Assembly: GCF_022538055.1 (NCBI RefSeq)
Contig: NZ_JAKZAM010000035.1
Span: forward strand, 1-53,131
Direction of reading: 5' to 3'
Origin: Cognataquiflexum nitidum
GTDB lineage: Bacteria > Bacteroidota > Bacteroidia > Cytophagales > Cyclobacteriaceae
DNA length: 53,131 bases
Shown here: one piece after another, positions 18,394 through 27,524 of the stretch
Layout: each line of letters starts with the position of its first letter
Numbering within the stretch: the stretch's first letter is position 1
Translations under genes and position numbers: made by a program
The notes under the pieces: model-generated
What the model was told of the DNA's origin: nothing
The model's database searches: none
The model's input: the letters and a program-made list of their open reading frames with translations, nothing else

Positions 18394-19488
18394 ATGGAGA
18401 AAGCCGCCAAACGATATATGGGACTTAGTAGACATAGAATTTTTTCTACGTTGCTACTGATTGTGCTGTTGTTGGATTCAAATCTTATTTATGGAAATAC
18501 CGAAAAGGCAGTGGAAGGATTTTCAATAGACTCCTATTGGTGGTTGTTTTTGATATTTGGGTTTTTTTTGTTTTCGATTGGATATATGGTTAAAAAAACT
18601 CAGAAAGATCAGGTTTTTGCCAAAGAAAAAGAATTATGGAAGAAGATGGAAATCTCATTTTCATCAGAAATAGAAAAATTGAAGGAGACCATAGATGCTA
18701 CACATTTGCAGTTGATCCAACAAGAGAAATTAGCCAGTCTTGGTCAGCTTACCGCGGGTATCGCCCATGAGATCAAAAATCCTTTGAATTTTGTAAACAA
18801 TTTCTCGGAGCTTAGCATAGAATATGTCGATGAGATTAATGAGGCAGTAGAAAAACTTGAACAAAATGAAACTACTGAAGACATAAAATCGCTTTTGGGG
18901 GATGTCAAAGTCAACTTGACCAAAATCCTTCAACATGGATCAAGGGCAGATGGTATCGTCAGGTCGATGCTGATGCATTCACGTGGCGGAAAGGGGATCA
19001 AAGAACCGACTGACCTTAATGAATTGATCAAGGAATATGTGAATTTGGCTTTTCACGGTATGCGGGCGAGTAAGAATCCAATCAACGTAGACATCAAAGT
19101 ACAGTTGGAGGAAGAGCTGCCCAAGGTCCTGCTTAATCCGGAGGATTTCAGTAGGGTGATATTAAATTTATGTAAAAATGCCTTTGACGCCATGCGGGAC
19201 AAGACCGAACTGCTTGGAAAGGATTATCTCCCCAAACTTTCTGTCAGTACCAAGAACCTTCAGGACGGTGTGATGCTGGTAGTTGAGGATAATGGACCCG
19301 GGGTTCCTGAAGAAATCAGGGATAAATTGCTGATGCCTTTTTTTACCACCAAAAAAGGAACGGAAGGAACTGGGCTTGGACTCAGTATCACACATGATAT
19401 CATCAAAGACCATGAAGGTGTGCTAGAGATTGACTCACAGGTAGGCGAATACACCAGATTCATCATTTTAATTCCAAAAATTCATTAA
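18394..19488 (+). CDS. Sensor histidine kinase (kinase 4), likely partner of the downstream regulators
   Basis: A 364-residue kinase with two hydrophobic segments (about 15-34 and 47-66), a short extracytoplasmic loop and a coiled coil. The phosphoacceptor domain has His125 in GIAHEIKNPLNF; the ATPase domain has the N box LCKNAFDAM, DNGPGVP and GTEGTGLGLSI. It is more distant from kinases 1-3 and lacks their loop with the palindrome. It ends 11 bases before a stand-alone receiver, which is followed 10 bases later by a receiver-cyclase. The three genes probably form an operon, making this kinase the best candidate donor for both receivers. The extracytoplasmic part is too small for a classical sensor domain. 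Confidence 0.88.
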   Translation: MEKAAKRYMGLSRHRIFSTLLLIVLLLDSNLIYGNTEKAVEGFSIDSYWWLFLIFGFFLFSIGYMVKKTQKDQVFAKEKELWKKMEISFSSEIEKLKETIDATHLQLIQQEKLASLGQLTAGIAHEIKNPLNFVNNFSELSIEYVDEINEAVEKLEQNETTEDIKSLLGDVKVNLTKILQHGSRADGIVRSMLMHSRGGKGIKEPTDLNELIKEYVNLAFHGMRASKNPINVDIKVQLEEELPKVLLNPEDFSRVILNLCKNAFDAMRDKTELLGKDYLPKLSVSTKNLQDGVMLVVEDNGPGVPEEIRDKLLMPFFTTKKGTEGTGLGLSITHDIIKDHEGVLEIDSQVGEYTRFIILIPKIH

Positions 19489-19499
19489 ATAAAATTATC

Positions 19500-19877
19500 A
19501 TGAAAATACTGATTGTGGACGATGAAAGAGACGTCGAAATGCTTTTTAGACAAAAATTCAGAAAAGAAACTCGTTCTGAAAATTTAGAACTGGTGTTTGC
19601 TTTTTCGGGTGTAGAAGCATTGGAAATATTGGGGGAATCTGATCCTCCTAGTGTCGTCTATGTTTTTTCTGACATCAACATGCCAGGCATGACCGGACTT
19701 GAGCTTTTGGATAAAATTAAGGAGCGCTTTCCACAGATCAACGTAAGTATGATATCCGCATATGGCGATAGCGAAAATTTTAATAAAGCCATCAAATCCG
19801 GAGCAAAGGAATTTTTTACAAAACCCATTGATTTTGAATCTCTTAAGGAAGAAATTCGGAACCTGATGAAAACTTAA
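19500..19877 (+). CDS. Stand-alone response regulator receiver
   Basis: A 125-residue CheY-like receiver with no output domain. Acidic pair Asp7-Asp8, phosphorylation site Asp58 (SDINMPGM), signalling Ser87 in the ISAYGD strand and Lys108 (FTKP) are all present, so it should accept a phosphoryl group. It resembles the receiver of the next gene (both share VDDE, QKFR, SDINMP and SAYGD), suggesting tandem duplication. It may act as a phosphate sink, relay or diffusible output for kinase 4, 11 bases upstream. Confidence 0.9.
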   Translation: MKILIVDDERDVEMLFRQKFRKETRSENLELVFAFSGVEALEILGESDPPSVVYVFSDINMPGMTGLELLDKIKERFPQINVSMISAYGDSENFNKAIKSGAKEFFTKPIDFESLKEEIRNLMKT

Positions 19878-19887
19878 ATTATTGATT

Positions 19888-20928
19888 ATGGCAAAGATAT
19901 TGGTAGTGGATGATGAGGCAGATTTAGAAATTTTGATCAAGCAGAAGTTCAGACAAAAAATCCGTCAAAATGAATACGAATTTTTATTTGCACTAAATGG
20001 AAGACATGCACTCGAGCAGCTCCTTGAGCATAAGGATGTGGATGTGGTCCTAAGTGATATCAACATGCCTGAAATGGACGGGCTGACTTTGCTTTCCAAG
20101 TTAAATGAACTCAATGGGTTGATGAAGTCTGTCATCGTGTCTGCCTATGGGGATATGGACAATATCCGGACAGCCATGAACAGAGGTGCCTTCGATTTTG
20201 TAACCAAACCTGTCAATTTTGTAGATCTTGAAATCACCATAGACCGGACTATTAAACACGTGCAGGGTATTAAAGAAACTATTAAAGCCATCAAAGAAAA
20301 TAATATCCTTAAGATGTATGTGGACGAAACTGTGCTAAACTTTATGGTGGGTAAAGACATGGAATCATCCTTTTTTGACAATGAAATCATAGAAGGAACG
20401 GTAGCATTTATCGATATCTGTGGATTTACTGCCATTAGTGAAAATGAACCTGCCGATAGGGTAGTCAATATGCTAAATGCTTATTTTGACATTATGGTGC
20501 AGGAAATCATCAATGAATATGGCGTAGTAGATAAATTTATGGGGGATGCCATCTTGGCTACATTTAAAGGTGAAGATCATTTGCAAAAAGCCCTCAGGGC
20601 CTGTACTTCTATCAGGTCAAAAATCCATGAAGCCAAAATTGGCATTGAGTCAGGCACCTACAGGCCGGATGTTTCTATTGGAATCAATACAGGGGATATG
20701 GTATGGGGAAATATAGGTTCTGCCACACTCAAAAGACTTGACTATACCGTCATAGGTGATACGGTTAACGTTGCAGCGAGATTGCAGGCTGCTGCAAATA
20801 GAGGGCAGATTTTGGTAAGTGATGCTTGCTATGAGTCTGCAAAAAATTCATTTCATTTTGAGAAGGTTGGTTCTTTTGATTTGAAAAACAGGGAAAAACC
20901 GGTGATTACCTATGAGGTTTTGGAGTAA
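19888..20928 (+). CDS. Response regulator with class III adenylate cyclase domain
   Basis: A 346-residue protein counted from the ATG at 19888; an upstream TTG at 19882 is in frame but less likely. The receiver (about 1-125) has Asp8-Asp9, phospho-acceptor Asp57 (SDINMPEM) and Lys107. A helical linker joins it to a class III nucleotide cyclase domain (about 165-346) with both metal-binding Asp residues (Asp176 in FIDICGF, Asp220 in KFMGDA), Lys216 and Asp285 at the substrate-specifying positions (the ATP pattern), and transition-state Asn294 and Arg298 (VNVAAR). It is predicted to make cAMP under phosphorylation control. Its last 19 bases overlap the convergent aminotransferase gene. A cyclic-nucleotide-binding phospholipase at 9918 is the only visible cAMP receiver in the window. 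Confidence 0.9.
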   Translation: MAKILVVDDEADLEILIKQKFRQKIRQNEYEFLFALNGRHALEQLLEHKDVDVVLSDINMPEMDGLTLLSKLNELNGLMKSVIVSAYGDMDNIRTAMNRGAFDFVTKPVNFVDLEITIDRTIKHVQGIKETIKAIKENNILKMYVDETVLNFMVGKDMESSFFDNEIIEGTVAFIDICGFTAISENEPADRVVNMLNAYFDIMVQEIINEYGVVDKFMGDAILATFKGEDHLQKALRACTSIRSKIHEAKIGIESGTYRPDVSIGINTGDMVWGNIGSATLKRLDYTVIGDTVNVAARLQAAANRGQILVSDACYESAKNSFHFEKVGSFDLKNREKPVITYEVLE

Positions 20929-22016
20929 AATTTTTTTATTTCTTCAATAATGTACCAAACCTCATTTTTCTTCAAAAAAGGATTCAAAGGAAGCGAAAGC
21001 GCTCTTTTGCTCCATATTTCTGATACATGAAATTCCTTTTGAATTAAATAGGGTTTCATTTTTGGGATTATGGTGGGATAATGAATGGCGGTACCAATAC
21101 CCATGTCCTCTAAATATTGCTTTAATTCATCGCGGAAATTGCTCTGAACCACAAAAAGATGGGCATTGTGCTCTGATCCCAAAATGGTTTCAGGAAGGAT
21201 TAAATCACCTACACCGGTTAGGTTCTGTAGATAGATGTCTGCAAGTATTTTTCTTTTTTCCTGCCATTTTTTAAAATAAGCCAGCTTGACATTTAAAAAG
21301 CCGGCTTGAATACTGTCAATCCGGGAATTTCTACCGAGCATTTCGTGTCTGTCCCTAAATGATTGACCATGGTTGATAAGCATTCTGATTTTTTTAGCGA
21401 GCTGTTCATCATGGGTTATCAATGCTCCTGCTTCTCCCAAAGCACCGAGATTTTTGGTAGGGTAAAAACTGAAACAGCCCACGTCTCCCCAACAGCCGGC
21501 ACTTTTCCCACCTTGATGAGCTCCAAAACCCTGCGCATTATCTTCTATGACTTTGACTGCATTTAGTTTGCCCCAGGCAACAAGTTTTTCCATGTCCAGC
21601 ATTTTCCCATACAGGTGGACTCCTATCACTGCTTTAGTCATGGGATTTATTACCTTGTCCAAAAGACCCAAATCCATCAATCCCGAAGTATCTGTATCAA
21701 TAAAAACCGGTATCGCTCTTACCATAGACACAGCTTCAGCAGTAGAAATCCACGAGAGGGCAGGAACAATCACTTCATCACCTTCGGAGATTCCCAATGC
21801 CCGTAGAGCGACTTCTAAGGCATCGGTTCCATTTGAACAGGGAATGACCTCATTGTCGGTATTCAGATATTTGGCTAAGTTATTGGAAAGAAAATCCACT
21901 TCTTCTCCACCCGAAAAAATCCCCTTGGAAAGCATTTCCGAAAACTTTTGCTCCAAGGCAGACTTTAATTCCTGATCAATCAGGCTCAGGTCAAGAAAAG
22001 GAACCTGTTGTTTCAT
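20910..22016 (-). CDS. DegT/DnrJ/EryC1/StrS family aminotransferase
   Basis: A 368-residue PLP-dependent sugar aminotransferase. Visible marks are the N-terminal VPFLDL, the cofactor-binding SNGTDAL (61-67), the Asp159 region (VIEDNAQGFGA) and Lys188 in FYPTKNLGALGEAG, which forms the Schiff base. The family aminates nucleotide-linked keto-sugars for surface polysaccharides. Its start overlaps the end of the upstream glycosyltransferase by 26 bases, so the two are co-transcribed and probably serve the same glycan. The 3' end overlaps the convergent cyclase gene by 19 bases. The sugar substrate cannot be read from the sequence. Confidence 0.9.
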   Translation of the reverse strand: MKQQVPFLDLSLIDQELKSALEQKFSEMLSKGIFSGGEEVDFLSNNLAKYLNTDNEVIPCSNGTDALEVALRALGISEGDEVIVPALSWISTAEAVSMVRAIPVFIDTDTSGLMDLGLLDKVINPMTKAVIGVHLYGKMLDMEKLVAWGKLNAVKVIEDNAQGFGAHQGGKSAGCWGDVGCFSFYPTKNLGALGEAGALITHDEQLAKKIRMLINHGQSFRDRHEMLGRNSRIDSIQAGFLNVKLAYFKKWQEKRKILADIYLQNLTGVGDLILPETILGSEHNAHLFVVQSNFRDELKQYLEDMGIGTAIHYPTIIPKMKPYLIQKEFHVSEIWSKRALSLPLNPFLKKNEVWYIIEEIKKFYSKTS

Positions 22017-23283
22017 CTAAAATTTTGGCGAGTTGGCCGGTTAAGTTTTTTCTTGAATATTTTTCAATCGAACCTGACTTGTTGCTTTCAGGTTTAGGTT
22101 TGAAATCATGGAGGAAACTTTTGATTCCTAAGAGATCAGTATGGGTAAATACTTGTCCGGAATCCGAATCCTTTAAAATTTGGGCACTATCTCCAAGGGG
22201 ATCTCCCAAGGCAACGATGGGTCTTCCCGTAGCCATATATTCAAATATCTTTCCTGGAATATTCCCTTTTGCATTTTTGGTATCGGTAAGGATTAGCAAA
22301 AGTAAATGTGCTTTTTGGTAATAAGAAAATACGGCCTCATGAGGAACATATCCTTCCAACTTTACATGATTTTGAAACCAGGGATCTGATTCTATGAGGT
22401 TTTTTATTTTTTCAGAAACTTTGCCTACAAATCTCAAAGTGACTTTCTTAGAATTATTTTCAAATTCTTCTTTCAAAGCATTCAAAAAAGGAATAGGATT
22501 TCGGATCGCATCAATGACACCTGTGTACAGGATTTCTATTCCTTCCCCGGATGGCTTGAGAGAAGTCCAGTTGCCCGGTAAATCAGCCGAATCAAAACCG
22601 TTTGTCAACAAATGGATTTTTCTACCCGAAAGGACTTCAAAATCTTTTTGAAAAGTAGGACTGATGGTGATAATGCCATCCGCATTTGTGAGGACATCTC
22701 TTTCCAGAGCTTTGTGTTTTTTGCGTACCCAATCCATCATTGGAAGTGTATCTAAGAATTCCCACTTGGACCAGGGGTCTCTGAAATCGGCCAGCCAGGT
22801 GATTTGGGATTGTCTTTTGAGTTTTGATCCTATCAAATGCAAACTATGGGGAGGGCCTGTGGTGATGATGGCCTCAAATTGCCCTTTTTCAATCAAATCA
22901 GTCAAAAAATCCACGGAAGGTTTTACCCAGAATTTTCTTGGATCAGGGATCAAGGCATTGGCCCTGAGCCAAATACCCACTTTGTCAGTGAATGACTTTT
23001 TAGTTTTTTCAAGAACTTTGGCTGTATCGGTGAGGGTTTCTTTTTTTAATTTCCTAAAAACCCCATAAGGTTCCCAGATTGGAAATTTCAAGATCTCAAG
23101 TGAAGGACTGATTTCTTTCATCAAACTTTCGTCCTTGAGTTCAAAATCCGGATTTTCGGGAGTAAATATGACTGGTTCCCAGCCAAATTCAGGTAGGTAT
23201 TTGGCAAACTTCAACCATCGCTGAACGCCCGAACCCGCAGAGGGAGGCCAATAATAAGTGATGATGAGTACCCTCTTAGACAT
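21991..23283 (-). CDS. Glycosyltransferase, GT4 type
   Basis: A 430-residue GT-B fold transferase. The N-terminus VLIITYYWPPSAGSGVQRW is typical of family 4-like transferases with the glycine-rich acceptor loop; the C-terminal half has LYTGVI, FVGK and the nucleotide-sugar-binding GKIFEYMATGRPIVALG with its conserved glutamate. No membrane anchor is apparent. It is the first gene of a two-gene unit with the sugar aminotransferase, suggesting transfer of an amino-sugar or building of a surface glycan. No other polysaccharide genes are nearby. Confidence 0.85.
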   Translation of the reverse strand: MSKRVLIITYYWPPSAGSGVQRWLKFAKYLPEFGWEPVIFTPENPDFELKDESLMKEISPSLEILKFPIWEPYGVFRKLKKETLTDTAKVLEKTKKSFTDKVGIWLRANALIPDPRKFWVKPSVDFLTDLIEKGQFEAIITTGPPHSLHLIGSKLKRQSQITWLADFRDPWSKWEFLDTLPMMDWVRKKHKALERDVLTNADGIITISPTFQKDFEVLSGRKIHLLTNGFDSADLPGNWTSLKPSGEGIEILYTGVIDAIRNPIPFLNALKEEFENNSKKVTLRFVGKVSEKIKNLIESDPWFQNHVKLEGYVPHEAVFSYYQKAHLLLLILTDTKNAKGNIPGKIFEYMATGRPIVALGDPLGDSAQILKDSDSGQVFTHTDLLGIKSFLHDFKPKPESNKSGSIEKYSRKNLTGQLAKILDETTGSFS

Positions 23284-23290
23284 TTGTAAT

Positions 23291-23313
23291 GTTGACAGTT
23301 TTTAGTTGACAGT
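23291..23313. repeat. Short direct repeat upstream of the glycosyltransferase
   Basis: GTTGACAGT occurs at 23291-23299 and again at 23305-23313 with a 5-base spacer, 8 bases upstream of the minus-strand start at 23283. It could be a regulator-binding site or a small repetitive element. Confidence 0.4.
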
Positions 23314-23380
23314 AAAAAATTTGATAAATTTGAATACTAAGTTTTTCCTTGCTCCCTTTTGGAAGCAGCCCATTCAGTCC

Positions 23381-24367
23381 CTACCATAAATGATGTATAT
23401 CTGCCTTGAAATATTTGTTATAAATATTTCTGACTGCCTCCATTTGATTGAAAGGAATCTCCGGAAGTAGTGAAGCTTTCACATTGGAAAGAACCTGATC
23501 AATTTTGGAAGCCCCGGGAATTACGGTGCTTACTTGAGGAAACATCAATACCCAACGCATAGCCCAGGCTGCAAGATGTTCCTTTCCTTGGAATACTTCT
23601 GTCAATTCTTGTACAGCACTTAGACCTTTATCATAATTTACGCCAGAAAAAGTTTCTCCCTTGTCAAAAGCTTCTCCTTGTCTGTTGAACAGTCGGTGAT
23701 CTTCCTTTGAAAATACAGTGTCTGTAGTCAGTTTTCCTGTCAGGAGACCACTCGCCAACGGGACACGGGCTATAATTCCAAACTTATCAATTTCAGGATA
23801 GGTAAATAATGTCTCTGAAGGTTTCAGCCTGAACATATTAAAAATAACCTGAATCGAAGAAACGATGTCATACTTCATCGCGGACGAGGCTTCACCGACA
23901 GTTTCCACACTGACACCCATGGCGAGGATTTTACCCTCTTCCTTTAACTTTTCAAAAAGCCCAAAAATTTCATCCCTGTCATAAACAGGAGTGGGAGGGC
24001 AGTGAAGCTGTATAAGGTCAATTGTCTCCAAGCCTGTATTTTTTAAGGAGGCTTCCACGAATTCCCTCAATATTTTCGGAGTATATCCTTCATTTACATG
24101 CGGTTGGATTTGTCTTCCGCATTTTGTTGCTACAAATATTTTCTCAGCACTTTCTTTTACAGCTTTTCCCACTGCAGCCTCACTCAGACCGCCATCATAT
24201 ACATCAGCCGTATCAATGAAGTTGATCCCTTGATCAATGGCTGTGTGGATGATTCTGTTCGCAAGTTTGGCATCAAAAGTTTTCCCCCATCCTCCACCGA
24301 CTTGCCAAGTGCCCAATGAAATTTCAGATACAGGCCAACCGGTTTTTCCAAGTTTTCTATAATTCAT
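23381..24367 (-). CDS. Aldo/keto reductase
   Basis: A 328-residue NADPH-dependent oxidoreductase with the (alpha/beta)8-barrel marks of the family: start MNYRKLGKTGWPVSEISLGTW-like, FIDTADVYDGG with catalytic Asp and Tyr, the Lys in FVATKCG, LIQLHCPP with the substrate-site His, and the C-terminal TVIPGASK cofactor loop. The in-frame ATG at 24406 would add 13 atypical residues; the one at 24367 gives the family's usual N-terminus. It is divergent from the Dabb gene. The substrate is unknown; yeast Tas- and YghZ-like members act on small aldehydes or sugars. Confidence 0.9.
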   Translation of the reverse strand: MNYRKLGKTGWPVSEISLGTWQVGGGWGKTFDAKLANRIIHTAIDQGINFIDTADVYDGGLSEAAVGKAVKESAEKIFVATKCGRQIQPHVNEGYTPKILREFVEASLKNTGLETIDLIQLHCPPTPVYDRDEIFGLFEKLKEEGKILAMGVSVETVGEASSAMKYDIVSSIQVIFNMFRLKPSETLFTYPEIDKFGIIARVPLASGLLTGKLTTDTVFSKEDHRLFNRQGEAFDKGETFSGVNYDKGLSAVQELTEVFQGKEHLAAWAMRWVLMFPQVSTVIPGASKIDQVLSNVKASLLPEIPFNQMEAVRNIYNKYFKADIHHLW

Positions 24368-24442
24368 CTTGATATGTTTATTTTGGCAGTCAATTTCAGG
24401 AAGCAATTTAAATTTTTATCTTTAAACCTTTAAATTACCCTT

Positions 24443-24832
24443 ATGAAATCCAGAAGAAAATTTCTCCAAACCTTAACCGTTGCCGGTGCGGCAGCAACTT
24501 TACCAATCTCACTTATGGCAGAACAAGCAGCAAAACAAAAAATGATTCACCAGGTATTTTTCTGGTTGAAAGAAGGGGTCGATACCAAAGATTTTATGAA
24601 AGAAGCCGCTGTCCTTGGCAAATGCAAGACCGTGGAAAATTTCTATATGGGTGTTCCGGCGCCTACAGAAGCAAGGTCTGTAGTAGACCATAGTTATTCG
24701 GTAGCCTGTACGTTATTTTTTAAGAGTATAGAGGACCAGGATTATTACCAAACAGATCCCTTGCACCTGGCTTTTATTGATAAAAATTCAAACAAGTGGG
24801 CAAGTGTAAAAGTTTATGATTTTGTGATTTAA
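24443..24832 (+). CDS. Tat-exported Dabb (stress-responsive alpha/beta-barrel) protein
   Basis: A 129-residue protein. The N-terminus MKSRRKFLQTLTVAGAAATL is a twin-arginine signal (RRKFLQ, hydrophobic stretch, cleavage near residue 27). The rest is a dimeric ferredoxin-like Dabb domain: HQVFFWLK, then GVPAPTEARSVVDHSYSVA and YQTDPLHLAF with the usual His. Proteins of this kind occur in Bacteroidota periplasms, often beside oxidoreductases; the biochemical role is unknown. The divergent neighbour is an aldo/keto reductase; the next gene (53 bases on) is a protease. Confidence 0.85.
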   Translation: MKSRRKFLQTLTVAGAAATLPISLMAEQAAKQKMIHQVFFWLKEGVDTKDFMKEAAVLGKCKTVENFYMGVPAPTEARSVVDHSYSVACTLFFKSIEDQDYYQTDPLHLAFIDKNSNKWASVKVYDFVI

Positions 24833-24884
24833 ACCATTTGGTTGTCACATTACGTATATTATCAAAATCAATGCAGCGTTAATT

Positions 24885-26219
24885 ATGATGAAATTAAGAT
24901 TATCCATTTTGGGATTGATGTTGACAGCCGTCATATTTTTTCCCTCCTGTAATCCTGAAGAGGAAGAGGTTCCGGTAGCAGTCGCTGATCTTGTCAAAAA
25001 AGGGATTTTTGACAGCATGAAAGAATGGTACTTTTGGGAATCCGAATTGCCTCAAACTCTAGATCTTTCCAAATTTGCTTCCAACCAAGCTTTGTTGGAT
25101 GAGTTGAAGTTCAAACCTTTAGACAGGTGGTCTTATCTGACAACAAAGGCCCAGTTTGAAGCTGCCTTTACAGGGCAAGCATCAGGTGCTCATGGTTTTA
25201 GTTTTGCCTTTGACCAAGATGAAAGGTTGTTTGTAGCATTTGTTTTTGATGAAGGCCCTGCAGGGAAAGATGGGTGGCAGAGAGGATGGCAGATCATTCA
25301 AATCAACAACAAACCTATTTCTGATTATAAAAACAGTACAGGCGGTTATTCTTTTAATCTTGGTGCCAATGAGGTAGGCGTAACCAATACCTTCAAATTT
25401 AGACTTCCTGATGGAACTGAAACTACCCGAACCATCCAAAAAGGAGCTTTTCAAACCAATTCTGTTTTGTATAAAAATGTTTATGAAGTTGGTGCCAAGA
25501 AGGTAGGCCATTGCGTTTATCAAAGCTTCAAGGCTACAGCGGGACTCAGTCCGACAAGGAGTAAGGAAGTAGAGGATTTATTCAACTTCTTCATTGCTGA
25601 AGGTATCAACGAACTGATTATTGACCTGAGGTATAATGGCGGAGGATCTGTGGCTGTCACTGAACAGATTTTAAATTACTTAGTTCCTGCAGCCGTAAAT
25701 GGTCGGGTAATGTATACAAACAAACTCAACGAGAAGAAAACCTCGAACAACAAAACTGTCAATTTCTCTAAAAAAGGAAGCCTTAACCTTGATAGGATAA
25801 CTTTTATCACTTCAAGAGGATCAGCTTCTGCTTCCGAGTTATTAGTCAATTGCCTTGACCCCTATATGGACTTGGTTTTGATCGGGGACAATACCTTTGG
25901 CAAGCCCGTAGGTTCGTTTCCTTTGTCAAGTTTCAACAGAAATCTGAGTAGCAATGACGTTGAATTGGTGCCGATTACTTTTGCCATCGCCAACTCAGAA
26001 GGAAAGGCTGAATACTTCGATGGATTTCCTGTCAACTTTGCCGTTGGAGATGATCCGGCTCGAAATTGGAATGACAAAGAGGAGAAAAGGCTAAAAGCTG
26101 CGCTCGAATTTATCGAAAGCGGCGCCGTAAATGCTAGAATGAGAAATACTTCCTTCAAACCAAGGTGGGAAATGATAGATGCATTTGAGGGGTTAATGAA
26201 AGAGTTTCCAATGTATTGA
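24885..26219 (+). CDS. S41 family peptidase lipoprotein
   Basis: A 444-residue lipoprotein with lipobox FFPSC (Cys22). An N-terminal helical region is followed by a PDZ-like domain (about 95-180; GPAGKDGWQRGWQIIQINN) and the tail-specific-protease catalytic domain. Its marks are IDLRYNGGG, the nucleophile Ser in RGSASASE (residues 312-318) and the general base Lys340 in FGKPVG. It should be anchored in the cell envelope and cleave exported proteins. The in-frame ATG at 24888 is an equally possible start. A strong bidirectional terminator follows. Confidence 0.9.
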   Translation: MMKLRLSILGLMLTAVIFFPSCNPEEEEVPVAVADLVKKGIFDSMKEWYFWESELPQTLDLSKFASNQALLDELKFKPLDRWSYLTTKAQFEAAFTGQASGAHGFSFAFDQDERLFVAFVFDEGPAGKDGWQRGWQIIQINNKPISDYKNSTGGYSFNLGANEVGVTNTFKFRLPDGTETTRTIQKGAFQTNSVLYKNVYEVGAKKVGHCVYQSFKATAGLSPTRSKEVEDLFNFFIAEGINELIIDLRYNGGGSVAVTEQILNYLVPAAVNGRVMYTNKLNEKKTSNNKTVNFSKKGSLNLDRITFITSRGSASASELLVNCLDPYMDLVLIGDNTFGKPVGSFPLSSFNRNLSSNDVELVPITFAIANSEGKAEYFDGFPVNFAVGDDPARNWNDKEEKRLKAALEFIESGAVNARMRNTSFKPRWEMIDAFEGLMKEFPMY

Positions 26220-26248
26220 TACTCGGAATTTTTATTTACAGTAAAAAT

Positions 26249-26285
26249 GACAAAAGCGGCGAGGTGGCCGCTTTTGTCGTTTTTG
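26249..26285. terminator. Strong bidirectional terminator
   Basis: GACAAAAGCGGC (26249-26260) pairs perfectly over 12 bp with GCCGCTTTTGTC (26267-26278) around a 6-base loop, with T-runs on both strands. It ends the S41 gene 30 bases after its stop and could also stop minus-strand transcription from the hydrolase gene. Confidence 0.92.
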
Positions 26286-26508
26286 GAAGTTTTTCCCAAT
26301 TTTTTTTAAAGTTTTTTCGAAAATTTGAAATATGTAATTCCGTCTTTTGAGAGGTGCAGGATAACTATCATAATGGCCTCGTCCACTATAATTAAGTGGG
26401 TCTACCTGCGATTTTTATAGATGTTAGAAGATCTCCGTTCATTGGAGATGAACAAAAATGATATTTGGCTCATGGTATCAAAGCGGTTAATCATATTAGA
26501 AAAACCAT

Positions 26509-27309
26509 TTATGCTTTGCTGCCTATAAGGAAAATTGAAGTTTCCTCAATCAAGGTATTATGACCTGAATTTAGTTCATGAAGGAATATATGGGGGATTT
26601 TTGAACTGAATCTGCTTAGATTGTCAGAGGTGATCATTTTGTCATAAGATCCTGTAAAGAGGGATATAGGAGTTTGGTTTATCCTGATCATTTTTATGAT
26701 TTGTCCCAAGTCGGGTTGGAGGGGTTTGAAAACATTCCATGTAAAATATACCTGTGCCCTCATTGTTCGGCTACCCATTTGAGATTTTACAAATTTGATA
26801 AGGCTGCTTTGGAGGAGTCCGAGTCCATGGAAAAAATCCATTGTCCTAAAAAATCTTTCAGGATGAAAAATCACATGTTTGAATAGCCTGTTGAGAAATC
26901 CTGGGAATGTAGCCATGTTGTACCAAAAACCTGTTTTGATACCATCAGGTGCCATCAGAAGTAGTGATTTGACAAAATTTGGGAAGAGTTCATATGTAAT
27001 GAGACAAAATTTTCCTCCCATACTGTAACCGATGAGATGGAATTTTTCGAACTTTTCTTTTTCCATCAAAAGCACCATGATTTCTCTCCAGATCTCTTTG
27101 GTCAATTTTTGATTTACGGATTTCCAGCTGCTTTGTCCATGATAAAACATGTCAAACACAAAAAAACTTTCCGAATCCTTCCTCAAGGTTAAAAATGGAT
27201 CGTAAGCTTTCATATTTTGGCCAAATCCATGAAAAAGAAGATGGATGTTTTTGCCACTCCCATGTTTTTTGTAGGCCAAATGACCAAAACTGGTCTCAAG
27301 AAACTCCAT
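26509..27309 (-). CDS. Alpha/beta hydrolase
   Basis: A 266-residue soluble hydrolase with a complete triad: nucleophile Ser96 in GYSMGG, Asp223 in TGSYDKM and His250 in NSGHN. HGFGQN (27-32) is the oxyanion-hole loop. The substrate is not evident; related proteins are esterases or carboxylester lipases. It is a single-gene unit facing the S41 peptidase, with a good -7 promoter element 26 bases upstream of its start. Confidence 0.87.
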   Translation of the reverse strand: MEFLETSFGHLAYKKHGSGKNIHLLFHGFGQNMKAYDPFLTLRKDSESFFVFDMFYHGQSSWKSVNQKLTKEIWREIMVLLMEKEKFEKFHLIGYSMGGKFCLITYELFPNFVKSLLLMAPDGIKTGFWYNMATFPGFLNRLFKHVIFHPERFFRTMDFFHGLGLLQSSLIKFVKSQMGSRTMRAQVYFTWNVFKPLQPDLGQIIKMIRINQTPISLFTGSYDKMITSDNLSRFSSKIPHIFLHELNSGHNTLIEETSIFLIGSKA

Positions 27310-27334
27310 TTTTTTATTTAAAATAAAATATATA

Positions 27335-27342
27335 CAAAGGTA
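27335..27342 (-). promoter_or_regulatory. -7 promoter element of the hydrolase gene
   Basis: On the minus strand this reads TACCTTTG, an exact match to TAnnTTTG. It implies a transcript start about 20 bases before the codon at 27309. No clear TTG lies at the -33 distance. Confidence 0.45.
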
Positions 27343-27524
27343 GCTTTTGTGAATTAATAATTTTTAAAATTTGCCATTGAAGATATAATATAATGAATAT
27401 TGTTAATATATAAACTTTTATATTGTTTGTTACATCCTTTAATCTTTTTCTCGAAATAATATTTTATAAAAAACTATAGAAACTTTGAACTTTCCAATAG
27501 TTTCCCGAGTTTTGTGATCTAATT

